From NCBI RefSeq assembly GCF_000633455.1, contig NZ_AYMG01000016.1, positions 124,001-188,000 of the forward strand: a stretch of DNA of 64,000 nt, given 5' to 3'. This document shows positions 10,020 to 18,255 of the stretch, piece after piece. Position 1 is the first letter of the stretch; the number at the start of each line of letters is the position of its first letter. Position numbers and translations under genes: made by a program. The stretch is from Pedobacter jeongneungensis (GTDB lineage Bacteria > Bacteroidota > Bacteroidia > Sphingobacteriales > Sphingobacteriaceae). The notes below the pieces were generated by a model that did no database searches, was not told where the DNA came from, and saw only the letters and a program-made list of their open reading frames with translations.

Positions 10020-10309
10020 TCACAATTCAACCAGTTTGGTTTTCATCATCGCCTTGAACTCTTTTGAAGGCTTGAAATATGGTATATAGTGCGCCGGTAT
10101 TTTAAGAACCGTGTCTTTGGAGATATTCCTTCCTGTTTTAGCTACACGCTTTTTAACGATAAAGGATGCAAACCCACGGATGTAGATAGGCTTTCCTTCA
10201 CTCAAGTTTTGCTTAACCGATTTTAGCAGGCTTTCCAGGATCATGCCACGACTTCTTATTCCTTTCCGGTTCGATCGGCTATCATCTTAATTACATCAGT
10301 CTTTGTCAT
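10020..10309 (-). pseudogene. HU/IHF-family DNA-binding protein, frameshifted
   Basis: The open part (10020-10244) has the HU arm and core: KPIYIRGFASFIVKKRVAKTGRN then LKIPAHYIPYFKPSKEFK. The normal N-terminus, MTKTDVIKMIADRTGKE, starts at 10309 in a different frame and runs into a stop within about 17 codons. A small indel near 10250-10260 therefore separates the dimerisation helices from the DNA-binding arm. Initiation at the internal ATG (10244) would give a 74-residue fragment lacking helix 1. Confidence 0.7.
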
Positions 10310-10571
10310 AGGTTTGGTCAAAGCGTAAGGTCTAAAGTAGAAAAGTAAGCCTAAGCTTATGAGCGGTATACATCCAAACGACAAATACTTTCCGCTTTTT
10401 AGCCACAAAGTGCCCAAGGAAACGCAAGACTCTTAACGACACCGATGAGTTTATTTCCCAACATGACAGAGACAGGTTAAGATTAGATATATCGTGCTAC
10501 AACCTTCCAGAATGTGTTTTATAGCTGGAGCTGAGAATTTATTGGTTATATTGAATTCTAAATTAACGGCA

Positions 10572-10832
10572 ATGAATATATCAAAAGGTGAAGAGTTGCG
10601 AAAACTTCTCTTTGAACATTTTAAACTCTCAAACGCTAGTTCCTCGGATTGTGAATATATCTCGATAGCAATATTTCAACAGACCGGGGACTACCTCAGC
10701 AGGTCAACTCTAATAAGGCTCCTTGCGCAAGATGGCAACAGCATCTACAAGCCCACTCCCTTTGTTCAAAAAGTTATTTACGAATTTATTAATCAAGGGT
10801 TTTCGAAAGACAACCACAACCGCCCTGGCTGA
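10572..10832 (+). CDS. hypothetical protein, 86 residues
   Basis: Start chosen at the ATG at 10572; the longer frame from 10494 has no plausible initiation context. The sequence LRKLLFEHFKLSNASSSDCEYISIAIFQ then GDYLSRSTLIRLL resembles the short N-terminal module seen in many Bacteroidota proteins of unknown role, where it precedes variable C-terminal domains. Here only the module is present, so the gene may be a truncated relative. Function unknown. Confidence 0.5.
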   Translation: MNISKGEELRKLLFEHFKLSNASSSDCEYISIAIFQQTGDYLSRSTLIRLLAQDGNSIYKPTPFVQKVIYEFINQGFSKDNHNRPG

Positions 10833-10998
10833 TAATGTCATGTTAAATAACCAGATTAGAGGTTTCTCATCGCGAAATAATGCGTTTTAGATGCTGCCGG
10901 CAGCAAATTCATCGTTCGTAATTTCAAGTAGAGGTATTCATTTCATCCAACCTGAACACTTTTAATAATTTGCGAATATCAAACTGTATGTTTGTGTA

Positions 10999-11199
10999 AT
11001 GATTAGACATGGTACCATCCAATCTATTGATCCAGTGAATAAAACTGGAATAATCATGGATTCCAATTTGCAGGATATAGAATTCATCTTACCAGACGAA
11101 CATGAATTTTATCCAGGGATGGATGTGGTTTTTGTTATTATTATCAATAGCCAGTCCGGTGGGCTTATTGCATCTGGCGTGGCCAGAGATGCAATATAA
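10999..11199 (+). CDS. cold-shock-domain-like small protein
   Basis: 66 residues, close to the size of a cold-shock protein. The order GTIQSIDPVNKTGIIMDSN, a central acidic stretch, then GMDVVFVI and LIASGVARDAI follows the OB-fold strand pattern of CSD proteins (G-x-V-K-x-F, G-F-I, V-x-F, A-x-x-V). The aromatic RNP residues are mostly replaced by aliphatic ones, so nucleic-acid binding may be altered. It sits in a zone of broken genes but is itself intact. Confidence 0.55.
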   Translation: MIRHGTIQSIDPVNKTGIIMDSNLQDIEFILPDEHEFYPGMDVVFVIIINSQSGGLIASGVARDAI

Positions 11200-11325
11200 C
11201 ACATACCTAATTTGGTTTTTTTTATATCCTGGATTTCAAAAAGATGTTGGTTCAGGGGGACTGAGGAAGAACGGTTACCCGAATTCGTTTGTCTTTGGGA
11301 AAGTATCGGCGGACCCTGTCAAATT

Positions 11326-11584
11326 TTATTTCCTTGTGGTCTTCCCGGGAAATCTGCAAATCAACTTAACCCATACAATCGGAAATTCTGAAAATACCAG
11401 TTCCCGTCCTGAAGAAAGTTTTAGCGCTTGCAATTGATTTATCAGGTCTATAAAGTTCGGAAATCCTCCTTTGGCTATATCGATATATTGGGATGTATCT
11501 AATCGTTCGGCTTCTTTTAATGCTGTTATGAGCAGCATATTTTTTTTGTTTTGGCACTAATATTTCGGGTTGTTGCTTAGCCAT
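11326..11584 (-). pseudogene. unknown small gene interrupted at an A8 tract
   Basis: A start at 11584 (MAKQQPEILVPKQK) runs into a run of eight A residues (minus strand, about 11540-11547). With seven A residues the frame would continue into the second open frame, MLLITALKEAERLDTSQYIDI and so on to 11326, giving one protein of about 85 residues. As written, neither piece is a sensible gene. Family unknown; either a one-base homopolymer error or a real frameshift. Confidence 0.4.
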
Positions 11585-11677
11585 AACGCTGTTGTTGGCC
11601 TGATGCTCATTTTATAAAATCCAATCACATCAGAATATCAGCGAATTGAGATAGCTGTTGAAGTTCGCGTTTATTTT

Positions 11678-12083
11678 TCACATGTTATCAGCATATACAT
11701 CTTTCGCCCTCAATGCCCGAAGCTGGCGATCCGCGATATGAAACAGATTCTTATAGAATATATCATCATCTGTGTGCTCGATATTTGCCAAATAATAGCT
11801 TAAATGCCGCTGATAAAATTCAAGAAATCCAGATTTTTTCAGCGATTTTTTTTTTAAAACAGGTGTTTTAAAAAATACGATCGGATCCAGGTTATAGGGT
11901 TCCCGATATCCGAACTTTCATCAGAGAAATCGAAACGATTACACGGCCTGAAATAATTATTGAGCATATTTAACCGGTTTATCCACATATATCACATTTC
12001 TTTCAAAAAGGATTAAAGATGCTTTATCACCACTGCTAAGGGCAACCTTGCTATTACGGTTTTTGATATAAGTTTGAAATACT
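11678..12083 (-). pseudogene. decayed coding remnant downstream of the DAC-like sensor gene
   Basis: Two long protein-like frames without usable starts lie here. One (11957-12083) reads EVFQTYIKNRNSKVALSSGD and continues ILFERNVIYVDKPVKYAQ. The other (11678-11917) includes YREPYNLDPIVFFKTPV and FLEFYQRHLSYYLANIEHTD and ends IADRQLRALRAKDVYADNM. The first begins in the +1 frame exactly where the sensor gene ends (DDIG then stop at 12085), so it may be a frameshifted C-terminal extension of that gene or a decayed neighbour. No family recognised. Confidence 0.5.
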
Positions 12084-12084
12084 T

Positions 12085-13446
12085 CTATCCGATATCATCA
12101 CGCATTTTCTTTTTAATGGTAATGTATTTCTTGCCAGTGGACTTTCTTTGTGTACGGATATATTTTTGCGTTCGAATGTTTTCCCATACCACAACACCCT
12201 CTCCCAAAGCCATAATTGCCCTCACATCTCCATCTTTGGATACGACAAAGCCAACCGAATCCTGCACAGCGCCACAAAAGGTGATCATCGACTGATGTCT
12301 GGTACCAAGGTCTTTAGGGTCTCCATGATTTAGGTTGTTGCCAGCAGTATCACCAGCAAAAAAAATCTTTTCAGGTACCTTTAGCTTTTCAATTACCCCT
12401 CCGAAGCCAACCATTTCCATTTCTGAATTAAACAGGATCAGTCCATCTACGCAGCTCGATGAGGCAACAAAACGAATTGCTCCCCTAAGCTCTTCATTGG
12501 CAGAGGCCAAATCCTGGCGTGCAAGGGCGATATCGCTAGCCAGCCTGGGCGGCAGCGCCTTTGAACTGAATTTTAAAGCCTTACTTTCATACAGGTCCAC
12601 CTGGGCTGTAAAAAAGGAAACCCGGGTAACTGCCTCGGCAAGCCTTGAATAATCCAGCTCATATTTACATTTAATACCTTTTATTTCCTTTGTGATTAAA
12701 AATGCACCGCCCTGGTTATAACTCCTGATTTGTATGAGCAGACGGGATAGTGTATTTTTCCATACTTTATCAAATACATCCAGCCAGGGTTCTGTCGGAA
12801 TTTTTAAATATTCTGAAATGTTTTCCAATAGTTTATTCCTTCTTGCAGCGGTATTTTCTTTAATAAGGGTAGCAATTGGCCCCGAATTCAAAACATCCAG
12901 AAAGGAAGTGGCGAGTATGTTTTGCTTTAAGGTTGCTATCAAATCAAAGCGGTAAACTATGGATAAGCTCCCGATGCCTATTATAGAGGCCTGAAAAATA
13001 CCTGCCTGTTCTGGTTTTGCATCCGTTTCATGGTTGATGTAGCTCTGGGTGTGTACCGCCTGGTCAATCAAGCCATGGATAATCAGATTGTCATCATTGT
13101 CAAGGTAAACGCCTATAGAGCTTGACCAGGGATCTGCTGCGCGGGAAAGTTTTAAGAGGTTCTTGATGTCCAGTTTCCTGCTTTCCTTGAAAAGCATGAG
13201 CTCCCAGCTATGAGAAGAGAAAGCAGCTGTTGCCGAATTATTTTTAGTTTTCGGGTCAATAAAAACCACATTCACTTTTATCTGCTCACCTTCTTCTGTT
13301 TTCATGCTTGTGAAATACAGGATTTCAAAAAGCCTGGAGAGTATCTTGGAAGTAATGCGGCCATCGAAGCGTTTTTGTTCCTGTAGATATTCATGCACAT
13401 ACTTTGCAAGATGAATGGTATTGGAGAATTCTTCGCTGTTGTGCAT
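12085..13446 (-). CDS. DAC-like (DACNV-type) putative nucleotide-sensor protein
   Basis: 453 residues. The C-terminal part resembles the diadenylate cyclase fold: SSCVDGLILFNSEMEMVGFGG (residues 330-350), then DLGTRHQSMITFCGAVQDSV (379-398) and VVSKDGDVRAIM. In active DisA/CdaA enzymes the motifs are DGA and RHR; here they read DGL (334-336) and RHQ (383-385), so catalysis is doubtful. I recall such catalytically altered proteins being annotated as probable sensor domain DACNV, thought to bind a nucleotide signal. No membrane segment is seen. An IRTQ-KY-IRTQ repeat lies near residue 425, and the protein-like frame continues after the stop. Confidence 0.6.
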   Translation of the reverse strand: MHNSEEFSNTIHLAKYVHEYLQEQKRFDGRITSKILSRLFEILYFTSMKTEEGEQIKVNVVFIDPKTKNNSATAAFSSHSWELMLFKESRKLDIKNLLKLSRAADPWSSSIGVYLDNDDNLIIHGLIDQAVHTQSYINHETDAKPEQAGIFQASIIGIGSLSIVYRFDLIATLKQNILATSFLDVLNSGPIATLIKENTAARRNKLLENISEYLKIPTEPWLDVFDKVWKNTLSRLLIQIRSYNQGGAFLITKEIKGIKCKYELDYSRLAEAVTRVSFFTAQVDLYESKALKFSSKALPPRLASDIALARQDLASANEELRGAIRFVASSSCVDGLILFNSEMEMVGFGGVIEKLKVPEKIFFAGDTAGNNLNHGDPKDLGTRHQSMITFCGAVQDSVGFVVSKDGDVRAIMALGEGVVVWENIRTQKYIRTQRKSTGKKYITIKKKMRDDIG

Positions 13447-14163
13447 AGGTAAAATTTTTGCAGACTTCTGTAACTCCCAAGATATGAAATCTAACCTATA
13501 GTTCTATCTGATAACTGAAATTAAGTCAACAGTAGAAACTTTTTATTCAGGAGGGTCTGATAATTTGGTTTTTTCTAGGAAATAGCGGTAGACATGATCT
13601 TTGGTAAAGATAATCCAGATCGATATTAAAAGTATAAATTTGTTGTTGTCACAATAGTACCTCAATAATCAAATCCAAGAAGCTAAGTAATCCACCTATA
13701 GAAATATCTATGAATTGTGTAGTTTCTAAAGCAGTAGCCCTTTTAACTTGTAGCTTAAGCGTGTTTATTTGTTACGGAAGCGCGTAGACATCAAATTCTT
13801 GCTTAGCGACAATATTCTCTTAAGATTTGTGGACATTCCATTTATCTATAAAGACTAATAAACGCATTAACATCTCGACATGAACCAGTTCGCTTTGAGT
13901 TTTAACATGATTTAGACGTTCAAGAATATCTTAGTGAAAATGGTTTTCCGGAACCAAAATTAGCGAGCACTTTTAAGTCCGGGAGGTTTAATGTAGTCTA
14001 AGAGTATAAGTGGCAATGTTGAAGACAAATCACATTCTCAACTTACTGGAATATCCTTCTTAAAAGGTTAATAATTATTTGAGTGCAAAAAATCATAATA
14101 GGTAAAATTTAATAAAATTAAGCCATTAAATAATACCTATCATAATTTGCAAGGATAATTCAC
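13447..14163. other. non-coding stretch
   Basis: About 720 bp with stops in every frame and no recognisable gene remnant, repeat or strong hairpin. It separates the sensor gene and the DUF3892-like gene, and may carry the promoter of the former at its left end. Confidence 0.5.
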
Positions 14164-14478
14164 CTATCTTGCTATCCAATCAAAGTCGATCAAATGAGCT
14201 AGATTATCAGTCACTTTTTTATCTGGATTGGAACGTAGATATTTTCCATTACTCCCATTTACAACCGTAACTGTTTCCCCAGTATCCCATCCTCCCCTCA
14301 AATAGTTCCAGATCCAAGTTATCGCGCTGTTTCCATTTATTTCTAAAAGGGCAATGGCTTGGGCTTTAGTTTTTTTGACAGCCAATCCAATTGAATCTTC
14401 CATTACAGTATGAAATGCATAGGCTACAATGGTGTCATTTGCATCTTTCCAGACACCAGAAATTCTATATTTTGCCAT
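14164..14478 (-). CDS. DUF3892-like protein
   Basis: 104 residues. The N-terminus MAKYRISGVWKDANDTIVAY and the C-terminal YLRSNPDKKVTDNLAHL match the pattern of the DUF3892 family, small stand-alone proteins of unknown role in which a KYLRT or KYLRS core and a late DNL motif are conserved. The start is well placed with an A-rich leader. It stands alone between non-coding stretches. Confidence 0.7.
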   Translation of the reverse strand: MAKYRISGVWKDANDTIVAYAFHTVMEDSIGLAVKKTKAQAIALLEINGNSAITWIWNYLRGGWDTGETVTVVNGSNGKYLRSNPDKKVTDNLAHLIDFDWIAR

Positions 14479-14774
14479 AATTTTTTTTCTGAAAATTAAT
14501 CAAAGAAATCATGGCAACTTTACGGGTTTCCCGTAAAGTTAAAAATTAGCCTTTTGATAAACACTACCCGTGCTTCACCAAACAAAGACAACTATATTAT
14601 ACAGTTGAATCATAGTTTTCAAAAAAAGCTCAAGATTAGCCTTCGAATTTTTCGTAAATCGATTTTATTGGCTATATAATTAGTATATTAAGAGTCACTG
14701 TTGTCGGCTTCAACAATCAGAAGCCCGAATTTGTTGATAACAACAGAAGGGATCTATCACTTAATCGTTAAACC

Positions 14775-15041
14775 ATGGATACAAAAAATGTCCTCTTGCT
14801 ACTCTCGCAGCTAACAGTACTTTTGGAAGAAAATAAAAATCGGTTATTGGCCCTATCTGATTTAAACCCTTCTCCCGAGCAGCTTTTGGCTTTTAAAGTA
14901 TATCATCAGAATGTTGAGCAACTTATCCGAAACCTATTAAGTTATGTTGCCCAAACGGATTGCTCTCTTACTGATCTGATCAATTACAGGATTTTTGAGA
15001 TGGACCTTGATGGGCTTTTAAATGAATCCCGTATTTCATAA
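14775..15041 (+). CDS. hypothetical helical protein, 88 residues
   Basis: Predicted almost wholly alpha-helical, without signal peptide or Cys-rich motif. ATG start with an upstream purine-rich stretch (acagaagggatc). It faces the ECF sigma gene at 15134 convergently. Family not recognised. Confidence 0.5.
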   Translation: MDTKNVLLLLSQLTVLLEENKNRLLALSDLNPSPEQLLAFKVYHQNVEQLIRNLLSYVAQTDCSLTDLINYRIFEMDLDGLLNESRIS

Positions 15042-15133
15042 TTGCGCCTAATAATTTTTTGCATTCTTAGCCCACATACCTATCTTTAAATTTAAATGAA
15101 TTTTCAACATGTCAGTTTATCCTTAGGTTAAAT

Positions 15134-15685
15134 TTAGTCATGCCGAAGGGATGGATTAAAATTTTTTCGAAGAATAATGATAGCATGCCTGATAGCGGTT
15201 TTTACACTTCCAAGTGGAATGTTAAGAGCCTTGGAAATTTCCGAGTGTGTATATCCCTTGAAGTAACAGAGTTCCATGATGATTTTATGCCTGGGATTAA
15301 GTTCATTTAGCATGGGCTTTATGCCAATCAAATCTGTATTGATTACATGCATGTAACCTTCAAGTTCAGTTGTGGCATCCTGAAAATCGATATGTGTTTT
15401 TAAGGCTTTGGATGATTTTAGCCGCAAATGGTCAATTGCTGCATTTCTGGCAATATTAAGCATCCATGTGAAAAGCCGGGATTTCTGGGGATCATAACTT
15501 CCAGCGGATTTTTGAATCTTCAAAAAAACCTCCTGCAAGAGATCTTCGGCGGTTTCCTGCTGATTGACAATCTTGATGATCACGCCAAAAAGATTTCCGG
15601 AATACATTTTGTAAAGGATGTTGAAAGTATGAATGTCGCTTTTACGCAATCCATCTATCAAAATTTCTTCTGTCAGATTAATCAA
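15134..15685 (-). CDS. ECF-type RNA polymerase sigma factor
   Basis: 183 residues with intact sigma regions. Region 2 shows ETAEDLLQEVFLKIQKSAGSY and SRLFTWMLNIARNAAIDHLR; region 4 shows IIMELCYFKGYTHSEISKAL followed by IPLGSVKTAIRHAI. Length and motifs are typical. No adjacent anti-sigma gene was found; the short ORF at 15825-15938 upstream is too small to be one. Because the ECF genes at 2.3 kb and here are intact while the one at 9.3 kb is broken, each probably has its own regulon. Confidence 0.92.
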   Translation of the reverse strand: MINLTEEILIDGLRKSDIHTFNILYKMYSGNLFGVIIKIVNQQETAEDLLQEVFLKIQKSAGSYDPQKSRLFTWMLNIARNAAIDHLRLKSSKALKTHIDFQDATTELEGYMHVINTDLIGIKPMLNELNPRHKIIMELCYFKGYTHSEISKALNIPLGSVKTAIRHAIIILRKNFNPSLRHD

Positions 15686-15824
15686 TGCTATCGGTGGTGA
15701 ATTTTAAAAAATGAGTGGGTCTATTGATTTTGGTATAGGGCTCTTGGCAAAACCTTGCTTGCGAACTGAAAGAATAATAGCAGAAGAAAATCCTCAGCAG
15801 TATTAAGGATAATAATGAAAGTAT

Positions 15825-15938
15825 TTATTTTTGAATGACTACTCGAGTAGCCACTTTTGTCACTTCCCCAGACTGTGCAGAAACATTGCCATTAACTGCC
15901 ACCCTAATCGCTGCCATAACCAAAATATTTTTTTTCAT
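15825..15938 (-). CDS. tiny signal-peptide-like ORF
   Basis: 37 codons, MKKNILVMAAIRVAVNGNVSAQ and then SGEVTKVATRVVIQK. The first part reads as a signal peptide ending in SAQ, the usual Bacteroidota cleavage context. Only about 15 residues would be exported, so this is either a genuine small peptide or the 5' stump of a lost secreted protein. It is followed by the intact sigma gene on the same strand. The rest of 15686-16222 shows nothing else. Confidence 0.35.
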   Translation of the reverse strand: MKKNILVMAAIRVAVNGNVSAQSGEVTKVATRVVIQK

Positions 15939-16222
15939 TGTGTGATTTGTTGTGGTGGCATTTACGAAACTGACCGTGTATTTGGATTTTACAATTATTA
16001 ATTATCCCGAAGATTTTATGCAATGACTTAGCTACCTTAAAAAGCCCGTAGTCAATGCTTCGAAAAGTATTAAGGGGAAACCTGCACCAGTTAGCATCGC
16101 CAGGTCTTTAGAATCATATAAAAAAAAGATTTCACCGTAGGCAAAATCTTTTTGATTCAATAATTATTTGGGCAAACCTGAAAGGCAAACTTTTTTTGCC
16201 GGTAAATTGTTTGATCATGTTA

Positions 16223-16586
16223 TCAATTGTGCAGCGTTTGGCTGACCTTGCCCAGTAAGTCTGATATATCAAAAGGCTTGGCGACAAAACCATCAGCCTG
16301 GCAACAATTCTGAATCTGTGACGGGCTCACTTTAGCACCCATCATCAATACAGGGATGTTACGGGTTTCCTTGGCAGATTTAAGCATCCCAGAGACCTCT
16401 ATACCGTTGCCGTCGGGAAAGCATGACATCAAGCAAGAAAAGATCAGTGTTTTGCTTTCTATCGCTGTGAAAGAATTCTCCTACCGATGCAAATGCCAGC
16501 ACCTCATAGGTTTCTTCATGAAGGATCAATTCAATTACTTCCCGGATGGATTCATCATCTTCCAGAATACAGATACGCTTCGCCAT
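16223..16586 (-). pseudogene. response regulator receiver, single-base frameshift
   Basis: Start at 16586: MAKRICILEDDESIREVIEL and on to DLFLLDVML, then a frame change. The other frame continues PDGNGIEVSGMLKSAKE, IPVLMMGAK and FVAKPFDISDLL to 16223. Receivers of this type read DVMLPDGNG. The minus strand has CTTTCCCGACGGC where CTTCCCGACGGC would give LPDG, so one extra T (a run at 16418-16420 on the plus strand) breaks the gene. Apart from that, all receiver residues (DD, D, K) are present. Confidence 0.8.
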
Positions 16587-16666
16587 GTTTTTTGTTGCGC
16601 TTATATTTCTATAATCGTGAACCAATGGGATTTGTTTGATTTTTTTTTCACCACTAAAGAAAATAT

Positions 16667-16840
16667 CTATTTAGGCATGGTGAACCAAAATGTACTCCCT
16701 TCCCCAAATATACTTTCTAACCCGATTTCCCCACCATGTTTTTTTATGATTTGCGAACTGATGTAGAGCCTGAGACCCAGACCGGAATAGGGCTTGCCAC
16801 ATCGCAGCTAGATTTAAAATAACGTTCCAGCAGGATAGCG
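16667..16840 (-). pseudogene. C-terminal HATPase remnant of a sensor kinase
   Basis: The minus strand reads ILLERYFKSSCDVAS and, after a frame change, SGLGLRLYISSQIIKKHGGE and LESIFGEGSTFWFTMPK followed by a stop at 16667. This is the G2-box end of a histidine-kinase ATPase domain. HisKA and the rest of the ATPase domain are not recognisable upstream, though another protein-like frame (residues such as IREHTSKGIEFPDQYI) lies at about 16840-16960. It sits directly upstream of the frameshifted receiver, so both were probably one kinase-regulator operon. Confidence 0.65.
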
Positions 16841-17011
16841 TTCATTTATATATTGGTCAGGAAATTCAATGCCTTTGGATGTATGTTCCCGAATAGCAAA
16901 CATGTGCTCATTGGCAAGACAATATCCAGAAATGGCAGCCATTCCATTGGATAAGCCTTAAACCGTAGGATGCTGTTGAAATAATACTAATTTTGCGCCA
17001 AATTCAATCTG

Positions 17012-18118
17012 ATGATCCTACTTGTTGACGATATTGCTGAAAACCGCTTCTCCCTTCAAAAAACGCTGGAGGAACATGGCTTTGGTGTGGATACTGCAGC
17101 AAGTGGTGAAGAAGCCCTAAAAATGGCCTTAAAAAAAAACTATGTGCTGGTCATTCTTGACGTGCAGATGCCTGGGATGGACGGCTTTGAGGTCGCAGAA
17201 CTGCTTTCAGGTTATAGCGGAGCTAAAAACACTGCCATTCTCTTTCTTTCTGCGGCGGCGCTGGAAAAACAGTTCGTAGTCAGGGGACTGGAAAACGGGG
17301 CGGTGGACTACATCACAAAACCAGTCGAGCCGCTTATACTGCTTTCAAAAATCAACACCTTTTACCGCATATATGAACAGAACAGGTTGCTTCTGGATAA
17401 GCACAAAGAACTTGAAGCGGAGATAGCGTCCAGAAAAAAAGCAGAATTACTCAAGGATGAATTTGTGAGCATCGCCAGCCACGAGCTCAAAACCCCGCTG
17501 ACCAGTGCCAAAGCTTATATACAGTTGCTGGCCAGAAATATCGATGGAGGGGACATGCTGAAATTAGGGCAATACCTGAACAAGGCCGGTCTGCAGGTCA
17601 ACCGCCTGGATGAGCTGATTTCTGATCTGCTTGACCTCTCAAAAATAGAAAGTGGGAAGATGTCCTTCAATATGACTACTCTGGAAATTGAAATTATACT
17701 GGAAAGCGTGCTCGAAACTTTCAGGGACAGCTATCCCCGGCATGATTTCAGGGTTCTTAAGAGTGCGACTGCGAGGATCAGTGCAGACCCCGCCAGAATT
17801 GAACAGGTACTGGTCAACCTGCTGAACAATGCGATTAAATATGCACCCGACAGCGATATTATTGAAATTGAAAGTGAGGTTACAGAAGGCGCTTTCCTCA
17901 TCCGTGTGAGGGATTTTGGCATCGGTATCTCGGCTGAAAGCCTGGATGCTGTTTTTAACAAGTTCTACAGGACCAGCGAAGTGGAAAAAAACTTCTCCGG
18001 CCTCGGAATGGGGCTTTACATTTCAAAAGAGATTATCCAGCGTCATGGCGGACAGCTTAGTGTCGAAAGCATCCTGGGAAATGGATCCACCTTTTCCCTT
18101 TCACTTCCCGTACCATAA
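17012..18118 (+). CDS. hybrid receiver-histidine kinase
   Basis: 368 residues. An N-terminal receiver domain (acidic pair D6/D7, phosphoacceptor D50 in VILDVQMPG, K103 in ITKPVE) is joined by a helical linker to a HisKA domain (phosphorylated His157 in FVSIASHELKTPL) and a HATPase domain (LNNAIKYAPDS, VRDFGIGIS and GLGMGLYISKEII). The protein has no membrane segment, so it is cytoplasmic. Receiver-first kinases usually take phosphate from another kinase. It is the first of three collinear signalling genes (17.0-20.5 kb) and is likely to work with the next two. Confidence 0.93.
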   Translation: MILLVDDIAENRFSLQKTLEEHGFGVDTAASGEEALKMALKKNYVLVILDVQMPGMDGFEVAELLSGYSGAKNTAILFLSAAALEKQFVVRGLENGAVDYITKPVEPLILLSKINTFYRIYEQNRLLLDKHKELEAEIASRKKAELLKDEFVSIASHELKTPLTSAKAYIQLLARNIDGGDMLKLGQYLNKAGLQVNRLDELISDLLDLSKIESGKMSFNMTTLEIEIILESVLETFRDSYPRHDFRVLKSATARISADPARIEQVLVNLLNNAIKYAPDSDIIEIESEVTEGAFLIRVRDFGIGISAESLDAVFNKFYRTSEVEKNFSGLGMGLYISKEIIQRHGGQLSVESILGNGSTFSLSLPVP

Positions 18119-18255
18119 TCTCCATTTACTTCCCAGCAGGGAAATATTGATGAAAACCATTGAACTGCTTAGTTGTTAATGATATCATAACGCAATATCC
18201 AAAGTGTAAAAAAGGTATTTCGTCCAGCTGAAAAAACGGTAAGAAAGTGAAAGAT

